From assembly GCA_002493755.1 (NCBI GenBank), contig DKZT01000028.1, positions 457 to 21,294 of the forward strand: DNA of 20,838 nt, read 5' to 3'. The position numbers were made by a program, and so were the translations under genes. Position 1 is the stretch's first letter, and every line of letters begins with the position of its first letter. The notes beneath the pieces were generated by a model. That model did not search any database, had not been told where the DNA came from, and worked only from the letters and a program-made list of their open reading frames with translations. This document shows, piece after piece, positions 1 to 7,319 of this stretch. Origin of the DNA: Ruminococcaceae bacterium UBA7067 (GTDB lineage: Bacteria > Bacillota > Clostridia > Oscillospirales > Acutalibacteraceae).

Positions 1-190
1 CACATACGATTCTTGGGGCAATGTTACCTCTATCACCGACGGTGACGGCAATGCAATAACAAGCTCAACTCATATCGGCAACCTCAACCCATTCCGCTAT
101 CGTGGTTACTATATGGATACAGAGACGGGTATGTATTACCTGATGAGTCGCTACTATGATCCGGTAACGCATAGGTTCGTCAATGCAGAT
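1..190 (+). repeat. Rhs core direct repeat, copy 1
   Basis: Matches 1539-1728 without gaps. I count about 22 differences in 190 bases, mostly at third codon positions. Homology stops just after the NAD codons, where the variable tip begins. It probably extends upstream of the window. Confidence 0.9.
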
Positions 191-808
191 TCACAATTAA
201 ATCCTGGAACAGGTTTACCAGGATTTAATGTATTTGCCTATGCTAATAATAACCCAGTCATGTACTCTGACCCTGATGGACATTCAATCCTTGCTTTGAT
301 TGGACTTGCAGTCTTAGCTGCTGGGATATTAATTGGATTTAGTGGAGATACGGCTTCAAATAATGTGGCTTACAGTCAAAAAAATCAAACGGTAGATCCT
401 AAGAAAAAACCAAATCCAGAATCTGGATATAAACCACCAAAAAAAAATAAAAATCCACAGAAAGTTAAAAATCCTAATGGGAATGGTAGAGGGTGGCCAT
501 CTGATGATGGTGGAGTATGGATACCAGATAATACACAACATGGCGGACCAGGATGGACAGTTCAATATCCCGATGGCTCCCATGAACATAGATATCCGGA
601 TGGACATGTAAGAACGCATGAGTTTAAAAACGATAACACTTTTGAAATTAATAATTACATCTTAGGAGCATCAATGATAGTTGGTTCAGGAGTTGGTATT
701 GTATTACTTACCGTTGATGATGCTACAGTTATTGGGATAATGGATGATGCTGCTATACCGGTACTTTGTGGAGTGCTTGTGGAGGGAGTGCAAATGATTG
801 CTGGATAA
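2..808 (+). CDS. Rhs-family polymorphic toxin, C-terminal part with toxin-37-like tip (5' partial)
   Basis: The reading frame is open from base 2, so the protein begins upstream of the window. Bases 2-280 encode the conserved Rhs-associated core end (motifs FRYRGYYMDTETGMYYLMSR, YYDPVTHRFVNAD, ending in DPDG at 269-280), the usual junction between shell and toxic tip. After it come a hydrophobic segment (about 284-346) and a Lys/Pro/Asn-rich stretch. About 420-615 encodes GYKPP..., KNPNGNGRGWP, VWIPDN, HGGPGWTVQ and PDGSHEHRYPDGHVR, which resembles the polymorphic toxin type 37 family (from memory of the family, not a search). The last 50 or so residues are hydrophobic. Rhs proteins encapsulate and deliver such tips into competing cells. 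Its 3' end overlaps the next gene. The Rhs assignment is firm; the tip family is probable. Confidence 0.88.
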   Translation, partial: TYDSWGNVTSITDGDGNAITSSTHIGNLNPFRYRGYYMDTETGMYYLMSRYYDPVTHRFVNADSQLNPGTGLPGFNVFAYANNNPVMYSDPDGHSILALIGLAVLAAGILIGFSGDTASNNVAYSQKNQTVDPKKKPNPESGYKPPKKNKNPQKVKNPNGNGRGWPSDDGGVWIPDNTQHGGPGWTVQYPDGSHEHRYPDGHVRTHEFKNDNTFEINNYILGASMIVGSGVGIVLLTVDDATVIGIMDDAAIPVLCGVLVEGVQMIAG

Positions 809-1313
809 TCATTTTATAGAAAACGCGATAAATCAATGTGTTGAAGAGATTGTGCGATGGTTTATTTGTGATTCCGTTGAATTACTTGACTATGTACTTG
901 ATGATGATCCTTGTAATCCACAATATTCAGCTAACACAGTTTATTGTCGATTAAAGACATATTTATTATTTCGACAACTATATTATAATGATACAATTAT
1001 AACTATTGATGAATTATTGCTTAATAGTGGATATACAGAGTCGGATATAGAGATATTTTATAAAATGCGAAGGAAGGAAGCTCCTCTTTATTATCGTGAT
1101 AGGAATTCAAAATCTGATTTCAATCTTTTATCCATCGGTCAACAATTAGCAGATGTAAAAATGCTTGATCCAAAAGGTGATTACATTTTTCTTTATACTG
1201 GAAGAGCGGATATTCCAAGAGTTTCAACTCATTATACTAGTGATGGTTATTTGATAACGATAACTTATGACGATAATAATATAATTTCCAAAATTGATTT
1301 TGAGCTGATTTAG
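798..1313 (+). CDS. Presumptive immunity protein for the toxin-37-like Rhs tip
   Basis: A 171-residue soluble, acidic protein with no signal peptide or membrane segment. The N-terminal half looks helical; the C-terminal part (about residues 130-171) alternates hydrophobic and polar residues as in beta strands. I do not recognise the family. The start is TTG at 798, overlapping the Rhs stop codon by 11 bases, with GGAGGG at 781-786 as ribosome binding site. This overlap is the classic arrangement of a tip and its cognate immunity gene, translated together so that the antidote is always made. The immunity role is inferred from position, size and lack of export signal only. Confidence 0.7.
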   Translation: MLDNHFIENAINQCVEEIVRWFICDSVELLDYVLDDDPCNPQYSANTVYCRLKTYLLFRQLYYNDTIITIDELLLNSGYTESDIEIFYKMRRKEAPLYYRDRNSKSDFNLLSIGQQLADVKMLDPKGDYIFLYTGRADIPRVSTHYTSDGYLITITYDDNNIISKIDFELI

Positions 1314-1328
1314 CTATAATATTTTTAC

Positions 1329-1371
1329 CTCAGCAAATCGCCATTTTAAAAAAATTAGGCGATTTGCTGAG
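1329..1371 (+). repeat. Perfect 14-bp inverted repeat between toxin cassettes
   Basis: Arms 1329-1342 and 1358-1371 (CTCAGCAAATCGCC / GGCGATTTGCTGAG) are exactly complementary around a 15-base A/T-rich loop. No U-run follows on either strand, so it is not a standard intrinsic terminator. It lies just before Rhs-like coding sequence resumes at about 1380. It may be a transcription barrier, an mRNA-stabilising hairpin or a mark of a past recombination event. Confidence 0.7.
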
Positions 1372-1425
1372 AGAGGCGAAAAATATTTCCATTATTATTA
1401 CGACTCAAACGGTACGCTCTGTGCG

Positions 1426-2379
1426 GTGAGTTATCGCTTAACACCAAGCGACGATGAAAATATATACTACTATACTCACAACTGGCGTGGTGATATTGTC
1501 GGTATATACACCGATGCCGGCGATCTTACAGCGAAATACACATACGATTCTTGGGGCAATGTTACCTCGATTTCTGACGGTAACGGCAATGCAATAACAA
1601 GTGCAACCCATGTCGGCAACCTCAACCCGTTCCGCTATCGTGGGTACTATATGGATACCGAAACAGGTATGTATTATCTGATGAGCCGCTACTATGACCC
1701 AGTAACACATAGGTTCCTGAATGCCGATGGCTATTTCCAGACGGGCTTGGGTATTCTGGATAGCAATATGAATGCGTATTGCAAAAATAATCCGATAATG
1801 AATTATGATCCTGAAGGAACAACTTGCAGAGATCATGGCTATCAGTATATATCAAACTGTACAAAATGTAATAAGGAATATAGGAATTATCTGAATTCCC
1901 ACATAGATTGGTACAATGATTCAATGGGATTAACAGGCAGTGACCGGGTTGTTGGCTTTAATGACAGCGGAGATCCTATTTACGCTTATAGCAATGCGAC
2001 CAGTTCTGCTTTATCAATGACAAGTACAGCTGTGTCATTCAATACCGGAACAGTTTTTTCTATTGCCTCAACCCAAGGAAGTCGAGCTCTATCAGGCGGA
2101 CTTGCAGCTGCGACTTATGCATTTACGACTCCTCTTAACATCGTATCACATGTAACAAATCCTTGGCTTAATAACGGTCAAAAAACATTGGCTATTATAG
2201 AAGAGGGTGTATTTGCTGCAACTGGCATATTACTAGCTATAGCATTTGCAGCCAATCCTATTTTGGGGTTTGTAATAGGAACATCTTTAGCGATAATAAA
2301 CACTGTGGTTATGAATGTTCAAGTGAATTGTTGGGAAGATCAAAATAAAAGAGAATGGGGAATAAAGGATGTGGAATAA
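1426..2379 (+). CDS. Orphan Rhs C-terminal cassette with hydrophobic tip
   Basis: The GTG at 1426 has no ribosome binding site. The same frame reads Rhs-like sequence from about 1381 (YYYDSNGTL) and stays open further upstream, so this is a displaced C-terminal fragment and not a normal full gene. Residues 20-131 are Rhs core (motifs as in the upstream copy, ending DPEG). The tip (132-317) starts with a CxxH...CxxC pattern (C134, H137, C145, C148) that could bind zinc. It continues with a Ser/Thr/Ala-rich region and ends with two strongly hydrophobic segments (about 258-300). I do not recognise the tip family. A membrane-active toxin is an inference from its hydrophobicity and from the membrane protein encoded next. 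Such cassettes can be swapped onto the main rhs gene by recombination in the shared core; without that, it may not be expressed as protein. Confidence 0.75.
   Translation: MSYRLTPSDDENIYYYTHNWRGDIVGIYTDAGDLTAKYTYDSWGNVTSISDGNGNAITSATHVGNLNPFRYRGYYMDTETGMYYLMSRYYDPVTHRFLNADGYFQTGLGILDSNMNAYCKNNPIMNYDPEGTTCRDHGYQYISNCTKCNKEYRNYLNSHIDWYNDSMGLTGSDRVVGFNDSGDPIYAYSNATSSALSMTSTAVSFNTGTVFSIASTQGSRALSGGLAAATYAFTTPLNIVSHVTNPWLNNGQKTLAIIEEGVFAATGILLAIAFAANPILGFVIGTSLAIINTVVMNVQVNCWEDQNKREWGIKDVE
1539..1728 (+). repeat. Rhs core direct repeat, copy 2
   Basis: Second copy of the core segment at 1-190, about 88% identical by hand count. It provides a stretch for homologous recombination that could replace the upstream tip with this one. 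Confidence 0.9.
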
Positions 2380-3094
2380 TTTCGTGATGAAAAAGAAAAA
2401 AGCAATAAAAATATTTTGCCTCGTAATTGTGTTGTATCAAGCTTTTCAAATAGTATCAAGCGTGATAAATCTGATTTATTGCTTCATAAGCGGCAGTACA
2501 TATCTGTTCCCGACAAGCAATGTTGCGTGGTTTGTTCCGCAATATTATATTTCTAACGGACAAGGCTTATGGAATGCTGTTATTTTAGCGTTGTTTATAG
2601 GTATCACGGTTTTTCTTTATGTGAAATCATCAAGACTTCTTTTAAGCGACAGTACAAAAATAAACCCTATTGTGGCAATAAACGCAGCTTGGTTTGGCTT
2701 GTGTCAACTGATGTATTCGCTATTTTTTTGCCTTCATATTTTACCTGAACATGCACCTTATTATTCGTTGCTTAATTATGGTTTAAATGCTTTTATCTTA
2801 ATTGTTTATCTGGTTATAATTCTTTGCAAATATAATTATTCTGATGAAATAAAGAATAATTTAAAAGTGACAACCTATAAACAAGTTAAAGGCTATGCAG
2901 TGGGCAACTGTTTGATTGCCGCTTTTGCGCTGATATTTGATTATTGGATGCACTACTTTGCTGATATGCCTTTGTCGAACCCTACGAGTCATGATATGTT
3001 CTCTTTAGATGCGTTGCTTTTATTTGTTTGGGTAACGGCGAATCTTATTTGCTTTATTATAACTGTAGTTTATTATTTTTATGTAAAAAAATAG
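2369..3094 (+). CDS. Polytopic membrane protein, presumptive immunity partner of the second Rhs tip
   Basis: A 241-residue protein with about six hydrophobic segments (roughly residues 13-38, 66-86, 98-124, 131-154, 175-198, 213-238), a Lys-rich N-terminus and a short KK end. ATG at 2369 overlaps the Rhs cassette by 11 bases, as the first immunity gene does. GGGG and AAGG lie just upstream, and M7 (2387) is an alternative start. No family was recognised. An integral membrane antidote would suit a toxin that acts in the membrane, which agrees with the hydrophobic tip encoded just before; this is inference. Confidence 0.7.
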   Translation: MWNNFVMKKKKAIKIFCLVIVLYQAFQIVSSVINLIYCFISGSTYLFPTSNVAWFVPQYYISNGQGLWNAVILALFIGITVFLYVKSSRLLLSDSTKINPIVAINAAWFGLCQLMYSLFFCLHILPEHAPYYSLLNYGLNAFILIVYLVIILCKYNYSDEIKNNLKVTTYKQVKGYAVGNCLIAAFALIFDYWMHYFADMPLSNPTSHDMFSLDALLLFVWVTANLICFIITVVYYFYVKK

Positions 3095-3105
3095 GTAAAG
3101 ATACC

Positions 3106-3207
3106 GTGCCATGTAAACACTTTCTTTTAAAAATATCTTTGCTTCAAATTGCCGCAATAATCATTGAGGTTGTTGGAATTCTTTTAGCCGCATTTGTGCT
3201 GTTTTAA
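3106..3207 (+). CDS. Possible 33-residue hydrophobic peptide
   Basis: A GTG-started frame encodes a short peptide with one membrane-spanning stretch (KISLLQIAAIIIEVVGILLA). AGG lies 10 bases upstream. It fills most of the gap between two membrane-protein genes, but the ribosome site is weak and no family is known. It could be a remnant of a membrane protein. Confidence 0.2.
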   Translation: MPCKHFLLKISLLQIAAIIIEVVGILLAAFVLF

Positions 3208-3251
3208 GCGTTCAGCTTTTGACTATAACTTAATAAAAGCGAGGACTTATT

Positions 3252-4028
3252 ATGTATTATATTATCAGGATTATACTTGTTCCGGTTGTTTATGCGATTA
3301 TTGTATTTGCTTTGGTTAAGAGTAAGAAGTTAGTGTTTTTTGGTAAGAAAAGAAACCCTGAGCTTTACAAAAAGATGCACACAGACAAGCGGTTTAAGCG
3401 CGGGGTATATATCACATACATCTTTCTGATTGTTCTTTTTGTAGCTATTGCCTTTCTTTCAAAATATCCTTATGAGGGATATTTTATGACCTTTGATTCA
3501 ATTAACGATTCGTTAGCATATAAAAATATAAGCACAGAAAATATTGATACTTACGATTACGGTGATTGTGTTTTTGTAGTTGATAACTCTGAATATAAAA
3601 TTTATTCTCTTACAAAAATCAATGGACAGTATAAACTTGTTGATTTTAATTCTGAGGATAATAAATTTATTCAGCCGGTGGAAAAAGGAAATATGGGTAC
3701 CACAGAACCAAGAATTGCAAAATATAATAAAGAAACAAATAAAACATTTTATTATTTTGGAATTACAGGAAAAGAGAAACCAGAGGACGGTACGGTGACA
3801 TTGGATGGGAATGAAATGAAATATTGCCGCAATGCCAAATCCAAGCATTTTATTCAATCGTTAAGTTGGGATTACCGGATTTATTCGTTTCTTGATAACG
3901 CCGCACCAAAGTCGGAATTGACTGTTGATTCCGGTACTTGTAGAGTTGTACTCGTTAATCGTTCTCAGAATTTCTTTTGGAAAGCAGAAGAGGATAAATC
4001 AATTTATTTTGAGCAATATGCAGATTAA
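3252..4028 (+). CDS. Two-helix membrane-anchored protein of unknown function
   Basis: 258 residues. Hydrophobic segments at about 4-23 and 53-70 flank a short basic cytoplasmic loop (KSKKLVFFGKKR). The rest (about 75-258) is a polar domain rich in Tyr, Asp, Asn and Lys, presumably outside the membrane. GCGAGGA at 3239-3245 gives a well-spaced ribosome site for ATG 3252. No family was recognised. It is AT-rich like the toxin cassettes upstream and is the last gene before the bidirectional terminator. It may be another immunity or accessory gene of the Rhs locus, but nothing in its sequence proves this. Confidence 0.65.
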   Translation: MYYIIRIILVPVVYAIIVFALVKSKKLVFFGKKRNPELYKKMHTDKRFKRGVYITYIFLIVLFVAIAFLSKYPYEGYFMTFDSINDSLAYKNISTENIDTYDYGDCVFVVDNSEYKIYSLTKINGQYKLVDFNSEDNKFIQPVEKGNMGTTEPRIAKYNKETNKTFYYFGITGKEKPEDGTVTLDGNEMKYCRNAKSKHFIQSLSWDYRIYSFLDNAAPKSELTVDSGTCRVVLVNRSQNFFWKAEEDKSIYFEQYAD

Positions 4029-4047
4029 ATCTTCTTGAGAAAAATCA

Positions 4048-4084
4048 CCCCGGAATTAAGGTGCAAACGCCTTTAATTCCGGGG
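4048..4084. terminator. Bidirectional intrinsic terminator
   Basis: Arms 4048-4061 and 4070-4084 (CCCCGGAATTAAGG with CCTTTAATTCCGGGG, one bulged base) form a strong hairpin between convergent genes. On the minus strand it is followed by five U (AAAAA at 4040-4044), fitting the end of the helicase transcript. On the plus strand only a short U-stretch follows. Confidence 0.85.
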
Positions 4085-4104
4085 TTTAATCATCTATGCT
4101 TTAT

Positions 4105-6516
4105 TCACAGCTTTTCTACCTTTGTGTAATTCTGCATTATTCTCTTTGTGCCGACGGTGTCAAACGCTATCTCCAGCATTGTGTCGTTGCCCATCGGTGT
4201 TGCGGTTATAACCGTGCCCTCGCCGAATGCGGAGTGGCGTAGCCTGTCGCCCGGCTTGAAGGTCTGACCTGATCCTGTCGTAGTAGGCTTTTTCGGTATA
4301 TTCGGCTTCGGGAAGGCGCTCGGCTTGTTGCCGCCAAAGCTGCCAAAACCGCCTGTAAAGGTGTTCTGACCGATTCCGACTGTGCCGCCTCCGAACGAGG
4401 ACGGAAAGCTCGGCACGCTTGTGGTGTACTCCATAAGCTCGCTTGGGATTTCGTCAAGAAAGCGTGATGCACGGTTGCGCTGGGTTGAGCCGAACAGCAT
4501 TCTCTCCTTTGCGTTCACAAGATAAAGCGCTTCCTTTGCCCTTGTGATGCCGACATACGCTAGACGGCGTTCCTCCTGCATTTCTTCCTCGCTCATTATC
4601 GACTGCATACCCGGGAAGATACCGTCCTCCATTCCCGGAATAAACACAACAGGAAATTCAAGTCCCTTTGCGGCGTGTAGCGTCATAAGTACAACGCAGT
4701 CAGCCTCTTGGTCATAATTGTCAACGTCTGTGAACAGCGATATTTCCTCCAAAAATCCGCTGAGCGTTGCTTCATCGGGGTTGTCGTCCTCGTATTTTAC
4801 TATGCTCGACAAAAGCTCGTCGATATTCTCAATTCGCTCTGCGTGATCCTCTTTTTCGGTTTTCAGCCAGCTTATGTAATTCGTTTTCTCTAAAACTGCG
4901 TGGTAGATTTCCTCTAAATCGTTGCTTTCATTGTGCGCCATTTCGATAAGAGGCTCCATAAGCGCACAGAATTCCTTGAGCTTTGCACTCGCCCTTTTCA
5001 GCGGAGCGTACTCGTCGCAGTGCTTTATAACCTCATAAATGCTTGTGCCGATAACTCCTGCAATTTCTGCGGCGTGGTTGATTGTGGTGTCGCCGATTCC
5101 TCGCTTCGGCTTGTTGATGATTCTCCTGAGCCTTACGTCATCGGACGGATTGTTGATAAAGCTTAAGTACGAGGTTATGTCCTTGATTTCCTCTCTGTCA
5201 TAAAAGCGGTGACCGCCGATAAGACGATAGGGGATAGCGTTGCGGCTTAAGCTCTGTTCAACTGAGTTTGACTGAGCCTTCATACGGTAAAGTACCGCAA
5301 AATCCGAGAATTTTCTGCCTTTGCCGACAAGCTCTGAGATGGTCTGTGCAATGTAGTTGCCCTCGTCACGCTCGTTTTGCGCCTTGTGCTGTATAATCTT
5401 TTCGCCACCCTTGTTGGCTGTCCACAGGGTCTTGCCCTTTCTCTCCTTGTTGTTCTTTATCACGTTGTTAGCCGCGTCAAGAATAACCTGCGTTGAGCGG
5501 TAATTCTGTTCAAGGCGGATAACCTCGGCATCGGGGTAACTGTCCTCAAAGCTCAGTATGTTCTCAATAGTCGCACCTCTGAACTTGTAAATACTCTGGT
5601 CGTCATCTCCTACAACGCAGATGTTCTTGTGTGCGTCTGCAAGCATACTTACAAACCTGTACTGCACTGTGCTTGTGTCCTGATACTCGTCAACCATTAT
5701 GTACTTAAATCTTCTCTGATAGTACTCCAAAACCTCGGGCGATTCCTCAAAAAGCTTAACAGTGTTGAACAGCAAATCGTCAAAGTCCATAGCGTCTGCT
5801 GATTTGAGCTTTTTCTCGTAAAGCTCATAAATTTTTGCAACCGTCATTTCAAGGTTGTCGTTGCCTGCACGCTTTGCGTATTCCTCGGGAGTTATCATCT
5901 TGTCCTTTGCACGTGAAATTTTGTTGAGTGCAGTGCGATGCGGCAGAATTTTCTCGTCAATGTTCAGCGACTTAAGACATTCCTTTATAACCCTGCGCTG
6001 GTCGTCTGTGTCGTATACCGTGAAATTGTTTGAGTAGCCTATTCTGTCGCCGTAAACACGGAGCATACGGGCGCAGGTTGAGTGGAAGGTTGCCGCCCAG
6101 ATGTCGTTGCCGCCCTCGGGAATTTTGGCGCATATTCTGTCCTTAAGCTCGCCTGCCGCCTTGTTTGTAAAGGTGATGGCGAGAATCTGCCACGGCTGTG
6201 GAGCGTTCACTGCAAGACGGCGGGCAAGAGCGTCGCTCGGACTTTGCTTTGTTTCGGCGCATTGCTTTATTTCGGCGATTTCATCTTCGGTGAGGTCATA
6301 GGGGATAAACTCGCTGTTGTAGGCTATGCCGTACTTTATCAGGCTTGCAATTCGGTTTACAAGTACGGTTGTCTTGCCGCTGCCTGCGCCGGCAAGAATG
6401 AGTACGGGACCCTTTGCCTTGAATATCGCCTTTTTCTGCATATTGTTCATATTGGAAACTTCGTTTTCCATAATCTGTTGTCTGTATTTTAAAAGCTCTT
6501 CCTTGGAAAAATTCAT
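4105..6516 (-). CDS. pcrA: ATP-dependent DNA helicase PcrA/UvrD
   Basis: An 803-residue superfamily 1A 3'-5' helicase of DNA repair and replication-fork maintenance. All motifs are present: Walker A GAGSGKTT (43-50), Ia ITFTNKA, II DEYQD (276-280), III GDDDQSIYKFRGA (303-315), IV LEQNYRS, V MTLHAAKGLE (611-620) and VI YVGITRAKEAL (654-664). The C-terminus has a Gly/Phe/Pro linker and a Tudor-like GDRLRHSAFGEGTVI segment (756-770), as in PcrA proteins that touch RNA polymerase. Between motifs I and Ia there are about 40 more residues than in B. subtilis PcrA (about 62-108). The start is ATG 6516 with GAGGTG directly upstream; TTG 6528 is in frame but lies before that site. It appears to be transcribed alone. 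Confidence 0.96.
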   Translation of the reverse strand: MNFSKEELLKYRQQIMENEVSNMNNMQKKAIFKAKGPVLILAGAGSGKTTVLVNRIASLIKYGIAYNSEFIPYDLTEDEIAEIKQCAETKQSPSDALARRLAVNAPQPWQILAITFTNKAAGELKDRICAKIPEGGNDIWAATFHSTCARMLRVYGDRIGYSNNFTVYDTDDQRRVIKECLKSLNIDEKILPHRTALNKISRAKDKMITPEEYAKRAGNDNLEMTVAKIYELYEKKLKSADAMDFDDLLFNTVKLFEESPEVLEYYQRRFKYIMVDEYQDTSTVQYRFVSMLADAHKNICVVGDDDQSIYKFRGATIENILSFEDSYPDAEVIRLEQNYRSTQVILDAANNVIKNNKERKGKTLWTANKGGEKIIQHKAQNERDEGNYIAQTISELVGKGRKFSDFAVLYRMKAQSNSVEQSLSRNAIPYRLIGGHRFYDREEIKDITSYLSFINNPSDDVRLRRIINKPKRGIGDTTINHAAEIAGVIGTSIYEVIKHCDEYAPLKRASAKLKEFCALMEPLIEMAHNESNDLEEIYHAVLEKTNYISWLKTEKEDHAERIENIDELLSSIVKYEDDNPDEATLSGFLEEISLFTDVDNYDQEADCVVLMTLHAAKGLEFPVVFIPGMEDGIFPGMQSIMSEEEMQEERRLAYVGITRAKEALYLVNAKERMLFGSTQRNRASRFLDEIPSELMEYTTSVPSFPSSFGGGTVGIGQNTFTGGFGSFGGNKPSAFPKPNIPKKPTTTGSGQTFKPGDRLRHSAFGEGTVITATPMGNDTMLEIAFDTVGTKRIMQNYTKVEKL

Positions 6517-6553
6517 TTTACACCTCAAAAATAATATTTAATCACAATATTCT

Positions 6554-6582
6554 ATTTTACATTATTTCAAACGCAATTTAAA
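6554..6582 (-). promoter_or_regulatory. Candidate pcrA promoter
   Basis: Read on the minus strand, TTTAAA (6577-6582) and TAAAAT (6554-6559) are 17 bases apart, about 40 bases before the pcrA start. Moderate match to the sigma-A consensus. Confidence 0.4.
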
Positions 6583-6623
6583 CCCACTTGAGCGAAAAAA
6601 GAAGCGTTATTAATATACAAATA

Positions 6624-6635
6624 GTATAATTATAC
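6624..6635. other. Perfect 12-bp palindrome GTATAATTATAC
   Basis: Lies between the lipoprotein terminator and the pcrA promoter. It could be an operator or chance in AT-rich DNA. Confidence 0.3.
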
Positions 6636-6655
6636 ATAAACGAAAATTAAAAATA

Positions 6656-6680
6656 AAAGTCTGCCGAATCAGCAGACTTT
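6656..6680 (-). terminator. Intrinsic terminator after the lipoprotein gene
   Basis: Arms 6656-6664 and 6672-6680 (AAAGTCTGC / GCAGACTTT). On the minus strand they are followed by a U-rich tail (TTTTATTTTT), 19 bases beyond the stop codon. Confidence 0.85.
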
Positions 6681-6698
6681 GTGTTATGATATATCGGT

Positions 6699-7298
6699 TT
6701 AAGCTTTGGTTTTTGCTTCGGTTTTCGTTTCAACCTTTGTTTCGGTTTTTACTTCGCTCTCAGCCTTGGTTTCCTCCTGAGCAGTGACACCTATTTCAGC
6801 CTGCTCAAGGCTCTTTTGGAGCATCTGACGCTTTATTTCATCGTCTGCGGTGTCGGTCTGGTCCATATTGTGGTAGCTTAAGAAGTAGCTGCGATAGCCG
6901 CTGTCTGTTTTTTCACTCTTGATAAACGCAAGCACAGTGCGGCTCATAGGTTCGCCGCCGTTCAATACGGCGTTTATGGTCAGTGTGGCAACATCGCCAT
7001 CGTCATAGCTTGAAATGTCGTAAGCCGAAACCTCAAGCGTGTTTACCTCTTCGCTGTTTTCCTTGTTAATTTCCTGCTTGAGAATATCGGGGATAACCTT
7101 GTTTATCAGCGCGGCGGCAGCATCGTCGGCATCACTGCCGTCAGCGTAGTATTCGCCCTTAAGACCGGGATATTTTTGCAGTACGCTTTGGCTTGGTGTG
7201 ATTTTTGAAGCGTTTAAATCGCTTTGACCGCCTGCGTCACAGCCGAAAAGAAGCAGTACAGCCGCCGCAGCGGCAAAGAGGGAAATAAGCTTTTTCAT
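6699..7298 (-). CDS. Predicted lipoprotein
   Basis: 199 residues. The N-terminus MKK plus a hydrophobic run ends in the lipobox LFGC, with lipidated Cys20, so the mature protein should be anchored outside the membrane. Residues 25-165 form a folded domain with ALINKVIPDILKQEI and ATLTINAVLNGGEPMSRTVLAF. The last 26 or so residues are a low-complexity Lys/Glu/Thr tail. AAGGCGG is the ribosome site. It starts 21 bases after the glycosyltransferase gene and shares its transcript. Family not recognised. Confidence 0.75.
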   Translation of the reverse strand: MKKLISLFAAAAAVLLLFGCDAGGQSDLNASKITPSQSVLQKYPGLKGEYYADGSDADDAAAALINKVIPDILKQEINKENSEEVNTLEVSAYDISSYDDGDVATLTINAVLNGGEPMSRTVLAFIKSEKTDSGYRSYFLSYHNMDQTDTADDEIKRQMLQKSLEQAEIGVTAQEETKAESEVKTETKVETKTEAKTKA

Positions 7299-7319
7299 AT
7301 TAGTCCGCCTTTCAGAGGG

